Below are positions 16,831 through 23,807 of a stretch of 41,519 nucleotides of DNA, piece by piece. The stretch is from contig NZ_JAGGNV010000083.1 of NCBI RefSeq assembly GCF_018614955.1, forward strand, positions 1-41,519. The letters are read 5' to 3'. The notes under the pieces were generated by a model, which was not told the origin of the DNA, did not search any database, and saw nothing but the letters and a program-made list of their open reading frames with translations. Both the position numbers and the translations under genes were made by a program. Source of the stretch: Variovorax paradoxus (GTDB lineage: Bacteria; Pseudomonadota; Gammaproteobacteria; Burkholderiales; Burkholderiaceae_C). How positions within the stretch are numbered: position 1 is the stretch's first letter; each line of letters opens with the position of its first letter.

Positions 16831-18908
16831 GCACGCACCATGAATTGCGCGGCCGGGTCGCGCTGATCACCCAGGACTACCCGCCCGTCAACGGCATCGG
16901 GGCTGCGTTCCGCACTCACTTGCTGGCGGCGCTGGAGCAGGCCATCGCGGATGAGAACGTTGTGGCCATCGTCGTCACCGGCAAGCCCTCGGTCTTCTCG
17001 GCAGGCGCCGACGTGAAGGAGTTCAACACGCCAGCCGCGACGCGCGAGCCGCGGCTGGCGACGCTGATCGCCGCCTTCGAGGATGCACCCAAGCCCGTGA
17101 TCGCCGCCATCAGCGGCACCTGCATGGGCGGCGGCCTGGAGCTGGCGCTGGGCGCGCACTACCGGGTGGCCCGCGCGGATGCGATGATCGGCCTGCCCGA
17201 AGTAAAGCTCGGCCTGCTGCCCGGCGCGGGCGGCACGCAGCGCCTGCCGCGCGCCATCGGCCTCGAACGCGCGCTCGCGATGATCGTGTCGGGCGCGCCC
17301 GCCCCTGCCGCGCAGTTTCGCGGCACCCGCCTGTTCGACGCGATCACCGAAGGAGAGGCCGTGGTGGCAGCCCTCGCGTTCGCCGAGCAGGTCGCGAACA
17401 AACGCCCCCTGCCGCGCCTGCGCGACGTCGTGCTAGACGAACCTCGGGCCGCGGCGGTCCTGCAGGCGGCCCGCTCCGAGGCAGCAGCAGGCCCGCTACC
17501 GGCGCCGCTGCAGTGCGCGGAGGCGGTCGGCTGGTGCCTCGACACTCCCTTCGACGAAGCGCTGCGCCGCGAGCGCGAGGCCTTCGTGGGGCTCATGGCG
17601 ACACCGGCGTCGCGCGCATTGCGGCACGCCTTCGCTGCCGAACGCGCGGCCGCGCGGATCGAAGGCCTTCCCGAGGGGACGCCGCTGCGCGACATCCGTC
17701 GCGTCGCGGTGCTTGGCGCTGGCACCATGGGCTCCGGCATCGCCACGGCCTTCCTGAACGCCGGGTTTCCCGTGACGCTGCTGGAAACCTCGCCGGAGGC
17801 GCTGGAGCGCGGTTGCGCTGCGATCCGCCGGAACTACGACGGATCGCTAAAGAAGGGCAAGCTGACGGCGCACGAAGTCGAGCGCCGGCTCGCTGAACTG
17901 GCGCCGACGCTGTCCTATGCCTCGCTCGCCGACGCGGACCTGGTGATCGAGGCGGTGTTCGAGGACATGGCCGTGAAGGAGCAGGTGTTCCGCCGGCTCG
18001 ATGCGGTGTGCAAGCCGGGCGCGATCCTCGCCTCCAACACCTCGTACCTGGATATCGACCGCATCGCCGGCTTCACGCAGCGGCCCAAAGACGTGCTCGG
18101 CCTGCACTTCTTCAGCCCGGCGCACGTCATGCGGCTGCTGGAAGTGGTGCGAGGCGCGATGACGGGTGACGACGTGCTCGCCACGTGCGTCGCGCTTGCG
18201 CGCAAGCTGAAGAAAGTGGGCGTGGTCGCGCGCGTTTGCGACGGCTTCATCGGCAACCGCATGCTGTTTCGCTACACGGCGGCGGCCTTCGAGCTGGTGC
18301 GCGTGGGCGCCTCGCCGCAGCAGGTCGACGCCGCGCTGCAGCAGTTCGGCATGGCCATGGGGCCTTTGCGCATGGGCGACCTGGCGGGCCTCGACATCAG
18401 CTGGGCGGTGCGCAAGCGCCGGGCCGCCGAAGCGGGTCGCCCCGCGCAGCCGGTGATGCCCGACAAGCTGTGCGAGGCCGGACGCTTCGGGCAGAAAACC
18501 GGCGCGGGCTGGTACCGCTACGAGGCGGGCGGCCGCGACCCGCTGCCGGATCCGGCCACGGATGCCATGATTGCCGAATTCCGTCGCGCGCAAGGCGTCG
18601 TGCCGCGGGCGGTGGGCGACGAGGAAGTGGTGGAGCGCTGCATCTTCGCGCTAGTCAACGAAGGCGCACGCATCCTCGAGGAGGGCGTCGCCACGCGCGC
18701 GAGCGACATCGACGTGGTCTATCTGAACGGCTACGGCTTTCCCTCGCACCGCGGCGGCCCCATGCTGCATGCGGACACGGTCGGCCTGCGCCACGTGGTG
18801 ATGATGCTGGAACGTTTTGCCGCCGAACCTGGAGCGGATCCGTCGTGGCGCCCCGCGCCTCTGCTGGTGCGGCTGGTCGAGCAGAATCGAGGCTTCTACC
18901 CCGCCTGA
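16827..18908 (+). CDS. Bifunctional enoyl-CoA hydratase/3-hydroxyacyl-CoA dehydrogenase
   Basis: The 693-residue protein resembles FadB/FadJ and peroxisomal bifunctional enzymes. Crotonase domain (about 1-190): FSAGADVKEFNTP forms the oxyanion hole, SGTCMGGGLELALGAHYRVA follows, and GLPEVKLGLLPGAGGTQRLP carries catalytic Glu. NAD-binding domain (from about 295): VAVLGAGTMGSG, then VIEAVFEDMAVKEQVF, SNTSYLDI and LGLHFFSPAHVM, where His is catalytic. C-terminal domains: VCDGFIGNRM and YGFPSHRGGPM. It hydrates enoyl-CoA and oxidises the 3-hydroxyacyl-CoA to 3-oxoacyl-CoA for the thiolase. It overlaps the small upstream frame by 4 bases. A truncated paralogue lies at 5962. Confidence 0.95.
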   Translation: MSTHHELRGRVALITQDYPPVNGIGAAFRTHLLAALEQAIADENVVAIVVTGKPSVFSAGADVKEFNTPAATREPRLATLIAAFEDAPKPVIAAISGTCMGGGLELALGAHYRVARADAMIGLPEVKLGLLPGAGGTQRLPRAIGLERALAMIVSGAPAPAAQFRGTRLFDAITEGEAVVAALAFAEQVANKRPLPRLRDVVLDEPRAAAVLQAARSEAAAGPLPAPLQCAEAVGWCLDTPFDEALRREREAFVGLMATPASRALRHAFAAERAAARIEGLPEGTPLRDIRRVAVLGAGTMGSGIATAFLNAGFPVTLLETSPEALERGCAAIRRNYDGSLKKGKLTAHEVERRLAELAPTLSYASLADADLVIEAVFEDMAVKEQVFRRLDAVCKPGAILASNTSYLDIDRIAGFTQRPKDVLGLHFFSPAHVMRLLEVVRGAMTGDDVLATCVALARKLKKVGVVARVCDGFIGNRMLFRYTAAAFELVRVGASPQQVDAALQQFGMAMGPLRMGDLAGLDISWAVRKRRAAEAGRPAQPVMPDKLCEAGRFGQKTGAGWYRYEAGGRDPLPDPATDAMIAEFRRAQGVVPRAVGDEEVVERCIFALVNEGARILEEGVATRASDIDVVYLNGYGFPSHRGGPMLHADTVGLRHVVMMLERFAAEPGADPSWRPAPLLVRLVEQNRGFYPA

Positions 18909-18923
18909 GGACGACGTTCTCTC

Positions 18924-19387
18924 ATGGAACCGGAGATCCAGGACCTCCTCGTGCAAGAGCAGATCCGCCAGGTGCTGCAGCGCTATTGCCGCGCGGTCAA
19001 TTGCCGCGCGTGGCCGCTGGTGGCCGCCAGCTACCACTCCGATGCCGAAGACGACCACTGTGGTTATAGTGGCGGGGCCCCCGGACGCTGGCATGGCTGG
19101 AGCGGCGGCATGCCACCATCGAGCAGTCGATGTATTTCCCGGGCAACTGAACGATCGACTTCCGGTCGCCGGTGCTCGCGGTGGCCGAGACCTACTGCAT
19201 GGCTAGCAGCGTCATGGCGAGGCCGCGCATGAATCCATCCGCGACTGGCTGGGCGACGCTCCGTTGCCGATCGCACATCGGCCGATGGCGTAGCTCCTGT
19301 GCAGCTATGCCGACCGCTTCGAGTAGTGCAGGCCCGACGGAACCCGGAGACGTGCTGTGGCAGACACGCGCCGTCGCGAAGGGAAGT
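18924..19387 (+). pseudogene. SnoaL/NTF2-like protein pseudogene
   Basis: From ATG 18924 the frame reads QDLLVQEQIRQVLQRYCRAV and then YHSDAEDDHCGYSGG, the normal opening of SnoaL-like (NTF2-fold) proteins. After a frameshift it continues as RRHATIEQSMYFPGN, a stop, IDFRSPVLAVAETYCMA and later YADRFE, another stop and ADTRRRE. The same order occurs in the minus-strand remnant at 22007-22493 (RRHASVEQSMHFLGN, then AIAETYC). At least one frameshift and two stops mark it as dead. Such proteins often act as small hydratases or hydroxylase subunits; no intact copy is in the window. Confidence 0.7.
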
Positions 19388-19392
19388 GCCGC

Positions 19393-20550
19393 ATGACGCG
19401 GCCGGCGTTCCTCACCGCGAACTGGGAGCGCGGCTCCACCGTGTTCGTTGCCGGCCTCACTGGCGAATCCGGCGCGCTGCGCGAGGAACTCCAGCTGCAG
19501 CAGGAGCGCGCCGCGGGCGTGGAGGTCACGAGCATCCAGCTGCCCGGCGTGGACCGCACAGACTACCTCGCCGTGCATCCGGAGTGCCGCACGAGCAGCT
19601 TCTTTATGACGCCTGCCGTGCGCCGCGGCATCCTGCAAGGCCGCAGCGCGCTGCATCCGCTGGACTACACGGGCATCGCGCGGCACCTGCTGGAAGCGGA
19701 GCCTTTCGACGTAGCGGTCGGCCAGTTCACGCCGCCTGACGCCGACGGCTGGTGCCGCCCGGGCCTGACGGCCGACTTCCTGCCTTTGGTCTGGTCGCGC
19801 GCACGCCAGCGGGCAGCCCACCTCAACCCCTTGCTGCCGCGGCTAGCCAGCAGCTTTCGCGTCCATGTCTCGGAGTTCGACACGGTGGTTGAGAGCGCCA
19901 CGCCTGCGCTCGAGGTGCCCTCCGCGCCCGCCAGCGACGCGACCGCGCAGATCGGCCGCCAGGCCGCCACCCTGATCCGCGACGGCGACACGCAGCAGTT
20001 CGGCATCGGCGCGGTGTTGCCCGAGGTGGCCCGCGCGCTGTATGCCCATCGCGGTCTTCGCGTCGTCTCCGGGATGATCTCGCCCTGGGTGCAGACCTTG
20101 TGGGAGAGCGGGTCCATCGACCGCGACGCGGACATCGTCACCGGCGTGGTGTTCGGCGACGCGGCCTTCCACGCCTATCTCCAAGAACTCGGCCGGGTGC
20201 GGCTGGTGGACGTGCGCGAGACGCACGACGTGGCGGCCATCGCGCGCACGCCGCGGTTCGTGGCGGTCAACGGCGCGGTGGAGGTCGACCTGTTCGGCCA
20301 GGTGAACTCGGAACGCAGCGACGGCACGCTGCAGGCGGACGCGGGTGGGCTGCCTGCGTATGCGCAGGCGAGCCAGCTGTCGCCGCAAGGGCGCCTGCTC
20401 GTTTGCCTGCCCGCGACGGCGCGCGGCGGCACGGTGTCGCGCAGTGTGCCGAGCCTCGGATCAGGCCCCGGCGAGGGCGTCAAGCTGCTGGAAGACGCGT
20501 CGGTGCTGCTGTCCGACGCAGACTTCTCCGCCGTTTCCACCAAGACGTAA
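19393..20550 (+). CDS. Acetyl-CoA hydrolase/CoA-transferase family protein, C-terminus short
   Basis: The 385-residue protein belongs to the acetyl-CoA hydrolase/4-hydroxybutyrate CoA-transferase family. VNGAVEVDLFGQVNSE carries the conserved catalytic Glu at about residue 297. QFGIGAVLPEVARAL and LRVVSGMISPWVQTL are family stretches. After GGTVSRSVPSLGSGPG, where relatives continue with a TPR-VD-VVTE-G segment of about 60 residues, the sequence diverges and ends. The end is thus truncated or replaced, and no other frame restores it. ATG 19393 is chosen from the GAAGGGAAG site and family start; 12 codons upstream are read-through from the SnoaL remnant. It probably moves CoA between an acyl-CoA and a carboxylate, if still active. 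Confidence 0.75.
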   Translation: MTRPAFLTANWERGSTVFVAGLTGESGALREELQLQQERAAGVEVTSIQLPGVDRTDYLAVHPECRTSSFFMTPAVRRGILQGRSALHPLDYTGIARHLLEAEPFDVAVGQFTPPDADGWCRPGLTADFLPLVWSRARQRAAHLNPLLPRLASSFRVHVSEFDTVVESATPALEVPSAPASDATAQIGRQAATLIRDGDTQQFGIGAVLPEVARALYAHRGLRVVSGMISPWVQTLWESGSIDRDADIVTGVVFGDAAFHAYLQELGRVRLVDVRETHDVAAIARTPRFVAVNGAVEVDLFGQVNSERSDGTLQADAGGLPAYAQASQLSPQGRLLVCLPATARGGTVSRSVPSLGSGPGEGVKLLEDASVLLSDADFSAVSTKT

Positions 20551-20557
20551 TCTTAAA

Positions 20558-20579
20558 AAAGCTACGCGATAGTACGTAA
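20558..20579 (+). promoter_or_regulatory. TetR-type operator, site 3, upstream of SDR
   Basis: GCTACGCGATAGTACG at 20561-20576 fits the island site, with TACG-N5-GTACG symmetry around a 4-base centre. An extra half-site CGTATGGTA occurs at 20591-20599. It lies about 155 bases before the SDR start at 20735, leaving a fairly long leader. The AT-rich surroundings contrast with the high-GC coding DNA on both sides, as expected for a promoter. Confidence 0.6.
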
Positions 20580-20734
20580 AAAGATCTGCGCGTATGGTAT
20601 TGTTCGGAAAACTTTGTCCACCGCCTTGCAGGTGTATGGGCACGCGAGGATGCTTGGCGGTCTTGCGAGCCAGGGCAGGTGGACCCGGGTCGGGTCCGCA
20701 ACGTGGACGATCGAGGTTGAAGGAGATGTGTTCG

Positions 20735-21541
20735 ATGACCATTGAGAATCGCGCCGGGACCCCGGCCCATGGCTTTTTCGCAGAGTTCCCGAGCGACGGT
20801 GTCGCGGTGGTCATCGGGGGCAGCGGCGGCATCGGCAAAGCAGTGTGCCAGCGCTTGGCCCAGTGCGGATGCGACGTCGCGCTGACTTACCGCAGCAGCG
20901 CCCAGAAAGCGACTGAGGTCGCCCGGATGGTGGAAGAACTCGGACGCCGAGCCGACAGCCAGCAGCTCGACTTGACGGTTCCGGAGGATGTGCAGCGCTA
21001 CTACGAGCGCGTCGTTGCCCGCTTCGGTCGCATTCACACGCTGATCGTTGCTAGCGGCGCGGACATCCGGATGGACTACCTGTACAACGTCAGTGTGGAC
21101 GAATGGCGCCACGCCATCGTGAACGACGCCGTTGGGTTCTTCAATGCGGTCAAGCTGGCCCTGCCGAATCTGCGGGCGGGCGGCGGCGGTTCCATCGTAG
21201 CGATGAGCTCCGCCGCCATGGTGCGCCATTCCCCGATGGACATCCTCTCGACGGGCCCCAAGGGCAGTGTCGAGGCGGTGGTCAGGGCCGTCGCCCGGGA
21301 AGAAGGCCGCTACAAGATCCGGGCCAACTCTGTCGGACTGGGGGCCTTTGACACCGGTCTGATGGATCGTGTATGGGCGCACCTATCCCCCAAGGTAGCC
21401 GAGGCCATGCGCCACGGCATGCCCCTCAGCCGAATCGGCAAGGCGGACGAGGCGGCAGATGCCATCGTGTTCCTGGCATCGAACCGCTCCGGGTACACGA
21501 CCGGGCAGCGACTGGTGCTCGACGGCGGCTTCTCCACCTGA
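20735..21541 (+). CDS. SDR-family oxidoreductase lacking the catalytic tyrosine
   Basis: The 268-residue SDR has cofactor motif GGSGGIGKAV at about residues 28-37, IVAMSSAAM before the active site, RANSVGLGAFDTGLM and the terminal TTGQRLVLDGGFST. At YxxxK the sequence is STGPK (about 172-176), so Lys is kept but Tyr is Ser. The usual NNAG reads VASGA. ATG 20735 is chosen because GAAGGAG lies 9 bases upstream; an ATG at 20726 is too close to it. Operator site 3 lies upstream. Remnants of the same gene at 5746 and 11122 keep the STGPK motif, so the unusual site is ancestral. Substrate unknown; possibly an enoyl- or oxoacyl-CoA. Confidence 0.88.
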   Translation: MTIENRAGTPAHGFFAEFPSDGVAVVIGGSGGIGKAVCQRLAQCGCDVALTYRSSAQKATEVARMVEELGRRADSQQLDLTVPEDVQRYYERVVARFGRIHTLIVASGADIRMDYLYNVSVDEWRHAIVNDAVGFFNAVKLALPNLRAGGGGSIVAMSSAAMVRHSPMDILSTGPKGSVEAVVRAVAREEGRYKIRANSVGLGAFDTGLMDRVWAHLSPKVAEAMRHGMPLSRIGKADEAADAIVFLASNRSGYTTGQRLVLDGGFST

Positions 21542-21570
21542 CCGGACGGCTCCACCGGCGCCCCGGTCAG
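21538..21570 (+). terminator. Hairpin overlapping the SDR stop
   Basis: CTGACCGG at 21538-21545 and CCGGTCAG at 21563-21570 form a perfect 8-base stem across the SDR stop codon. There is no downstream T-run, so it may be a weak or factor-assisted terminator, or an RNA-stabilising structure. Decayed sequence follows, consistent with a transcription-unit end. Confidence 0.4.
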
Positions 21571-21639
21571 GGGCATTGAGGCCGGTGCCGATGTCGGCGG
21601 GACCTAGTACCGGAGCCGCTATTCCAGTGCCGCCTTGAC

Positions 21640-21931
21640 ACGAGAGCTATACCTACGGCTGCGTCCCCCTGGAGGGCACCCTGCAGAAATGACACTGGAG
21701 CGAACGATTTGCCGAACACCCCGAGCTGATGCGCTATGCGCGCCATGCGGCCGACCGGATGAGGTGCACCCGCACTACCAGTTCAATACCCGGGGTCAGC
21801 GCCGCGCATGTACGACGAGAAGGTCAACCTCTGGCGCTTGCAGCTCGACAATGGCTCGGCGGTCGAGGGCTGCTACCTGCTGTCGGCGGCAGGGCTGCGC
21901 TCGGCGACGCGCATGCAGGGCATCCAGGGTG
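21640..21931 (+). pseudogene. Baeyer-Villiger monooxygenase remnant (paralogue of the 30386 gene)
   Basis: The translation SYTYGCVPLEGTLQK, a TGA, then HWSERFAEHPELMRYARHAA matches ESYAYGYFELKGILPDWQWSERFASQPELL of the intact enzyme. After a frameshift, VNLWRLQLDNGSAVEGCYLL and AAGLRSATRMQGI match IWRLRLDDGSETSCRFLV and AVGPLSATRMPNI. Only about 95 residues from the N-terminal third remain; both Rossmann motifs are gone. A second BVMO was therefore once part of the cluster next to the SDR and TetR genes. Confidence 0.75.
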
Positions 21932-22006
21932 CGCAACCAGTTGGTGGCAGCTGGGTTGCAGCAGTTCCCCGCCATCGCGGGTATCGCTGCGGCCGCGTTG
22001 CGCCGT

Positions 22007-22493
22007 GGCGTGGCTCTCGCGCAGCAGGACGGGCAAGGTCGCGCCCTTCACCTCCTCCAGGGCAACCGTGCGGCGGGCAATGCTCCACTCACTCGCCGTC
22101 GCGCCGCTCGAAGCGGTCGACATAGCGGCAGCCCAGCTCGGTCATGAGCCGTTGTCCCGGGGCCAGTTCATGGTCGCCCAATCAGGTGCGGATCGTTTGG
22201 CGTCCCTGTCCGCCATACCGCTGGTACACGACGCAGTAGGTTTCCGCGATGGCGCAGGTCTCGGAGAGGAATTCGATCAGGCGGTTGCCCAGGAAGTGCA
22301 TGGACTGCTCGACGCTCGCGTGGCGGCGCTCCAGCCACTCGAGCAGTCCCGGGATTCCGTCCTTGTACCCCCATGGTCGTTGAAGGCGTCCGGGTGGTAG
22401 GCCCCGGCGACCGGGGACCACTCGCCGCGCCATGGCGCTGGAGCGCGTCGCGGATCTTCTCGCGTTCGAGCAGTTGGAATTTTCTTGCGTCAT
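22007..22493 (-). pseudogene. SnoaL/NTF2-like protein pseudogene (minus strand)
   Basis: The minus strand from ATG 22493 carries LLEREKIRDALQRHGAA in one frame. Another frame gives YKDGIPGLLEWLERRHASVE, QSMHFLGNRLIEFLSETCAI and AETYCVVYQRYGG. A further frame gives SIARRTVALEEVKG near the end. Together these make one SnoaL-like protein interrupted by at least two frameshifts. It corresponds to the plus-strand remnant at 18924 but is better preserved in its middle. Its orientation opposes neighbouring genes, so it was a divergent gene next to tetR or was moved by inversion. Confidence 0.7.
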
Positions 22494-22550
22494 GGGTAGG
22501 TGACACCTCGTCCTGCACCTGTGGTGTCCTACCGCAGCCGGGTCAAGACG

Positions 22551-22694
22551 GTGAGGGGCGATCACAGCGAGCAGTTCGCGTCGGCCCAGGGTATAGGTCA
22601 GCTCGCCGCAGTAGATCGCAAGTGACAGCACGGCCCCCTCGAGCTCGTCGGGCTTGCAGCCAACGTAAAACGGCGGCAAACCACATCCGCGCAT
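22551..22694 (-). pseudogene. Possible carboxymuconolactone decarboxylase-like tail
   Basis: The minus-strand frame reads FYVGCKPDELEGAVLSLAIY and then CGELTYTLGRRELLAVIAP. The pattern P-x-E-L-x-x-A-V-L-x-L-A-I-Y-C-G resembles the end of carboxymuconolactone decarboxylase/AhpD-like proteins. The rest of the gene is missing and the frame runs on into the SnoaL remnant. It lies directly before the tetR promoter. The family call rests on one short stretch. Confidence 0.35.
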
Positions 22695-22743
22695 CGTTCA
22701 TGTCATGCTATCCACCATTTCCTTCGAATTCTTGTGGGATGAT

Positions 22744-22765
22744 TTATATGCGCGTAAGTACATTA
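22744..22765 (+). promoter_or_regulatory. TetR-type operator, site 4, upstream of tetR
   Basis: TATGCGCGTAAGTACA at 22747-22762 is a weaker version of the island site, with a GTAC core in the right half and TA at the outer right end. It overlaps a TTATAT stretch that could be the -10 box. The intact tetR starts 112 bases downstream, which fits autoregulation. A lower-affinity site before the regulator's own gene would be usual for a TetR system. Confidence 0.55.
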
Positions 22766-22876
22766 CCGCAATATTGCCCTGGATGAATGCCTAAGGCGTT
22801 ACTGCCAAGGGCGGGGCAGCACGGAGCGTTCGATAGAATCCAACAGCCCTTATCCACACTAGAAAAGCAGTTCCCT

Positions 22877-23578
22877 ATGCGTGCGAAAGCCAAGAGTCAG
22901 CCTTCTCCCGCCAAGCGGCCAGTTCGGGCCAGGTCCGTGCGTTCCACGCCGAGTGCCGCCGCGGGGAATTCAGGCGCTTCCGCCAACCTGCGCGAGGAAG
23001 TGGCCGCGTACCGCAAGGACCTAATCCTCCGCGCCGCCTGTGATGCCTTCTTTGAGCATGGCTACCACGAATGCACGGTTGACATGATCGCGCAGAGGCT
23101 GTCGGGCTCTAAGGCCATCGTCTACTACTACTTCCCCGACAAGCATTCGATCCTGCAGGAGATATACCGGCGCGCTCTCGCGGAGGCGCAGGCGCTCATG
23201 CGCAGTGCAAGTGCCGAGCACACCGACCCGGTGGAGAAGCTTGCCGCCATGGCGCGCAGCTACGCCCGCTGGGTGATCGACAATCAACGCGTGGTCGGTA
23301 TTTTCTGGCGCGAGGTGCAGTCGCTGTCCGCAGAGGCGCGCAGCGCGGTAGCCCTCGAGCAGAAGCGGATGGACGACCTGCTTGCAGTCACCCTCCGGGA
23401 GGGCGCGAGCAAGGGCGTGTTCGAGGTGGTCGATGTGCAAACAACCGCTCGTGCCATCGAGGGCATGATCACCTTCGCCTACACCTGGTGGCGCGACGAC
23501 AAGCGCTTGACCAGGCAGGACGCCGCCGAGCAATACGCGCAAATGGCGCTACGGCTCGTCCAGGCCCGCCGGTCCTGA
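22877..23578 (+). CDS. TetR-family transcriptional regulator of the island
   Basis: The protein has 233 residues. A basic, Pro/Ala-rich tail (about 1-38) precedes the helix-turn-helix: YRKDLILRAACDAFFEHGYH, TVDMIAQRLSGSKAIVYYYF, then PDKHSILQEIYRRAL (about 45-100). The C-terminal part (WVIDNQRVVGIFWREVQSLS, TWWRDDKRLTRQDAAEQYAQ) is a ligand-binding domain, probably for an acyl-CoA. I choose ATG 22877 because the decayed paralogue at 10021 aligns from about this point; an in-frame ATG at 22787 would add 30 unlikely residues. Site 4 lies upstream and related sites precede the ligase, transhydrogenase, BVMO, esterase and CaiB units, so I infer this is their repressor. Confidence 0.88.
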   Translation: MRAKAKSQPSPAKRPVRARSVRSTPSAAAGNSGASANLREEVAAYRKDLILRAACDAFFEHGYHECTVDMIAQRLSGSKAIVYYYFPDKHSILQEIYRRALAEAQALMRSASAEHTDPVEKLAAMARSYARWVIDNQRVVGIFWREVQSLSAEARSAVALEQKRMDDLLAVTLREGASKGVFEVVDVQTTARAIEGMITFAYTWWRDDKRLTRQDAAEQYAQMALRLVQARRS

Positions 23579-23720
23579 GCCCGGCAGCGTTCCCGGTCAG
23601 GCTCCTCGCCCTGCCGAAACCCCGGCACGCGGCTCGACATCCCGGCGTCTTACCTCCGGCCCAAGGGTAAGTACCAGGGCGCACACCCGTCGCCGCAATT
23701 GACGAAGCGCGATTTCACGC

Positions 23721-23746
23721 TAGCATACGCGCACGTACGTTATCAT
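23721..23746 (+). promoter_or_regulatory. TetR-type operator, site 5, upstream of acyl-CoA ligase
   Basis: CATACGCGCACGTACG at 23724-23739 with TA at both outer ends (23721-23742) is one of the two best sites. A TATCAT hexamer at 23741-23746 could be the -10 box, so bound repressor would block the promoter. It lies between the tetR stop and the ligase start at 23808, in the same position as site 2 relative to the ligase remnant. Confidence 0.72.
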
Positions 23747-23807
23747 TCTAACGAGAATCGCCTGCGCCGCGACCTGGTGGCGCTGCGGTGCATTTTTCCA
23801 ACGCGAT

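Noticed and set aside
14499..17159. An 886-codon open frame on the minus strand
   Set aside because: It lies antisense to MaoC, etfB, etfA and the bifunctional gene, is rich in His, Gly, Leu and Arg without motifs, and is the usual shadow of high-GC coding DNA.
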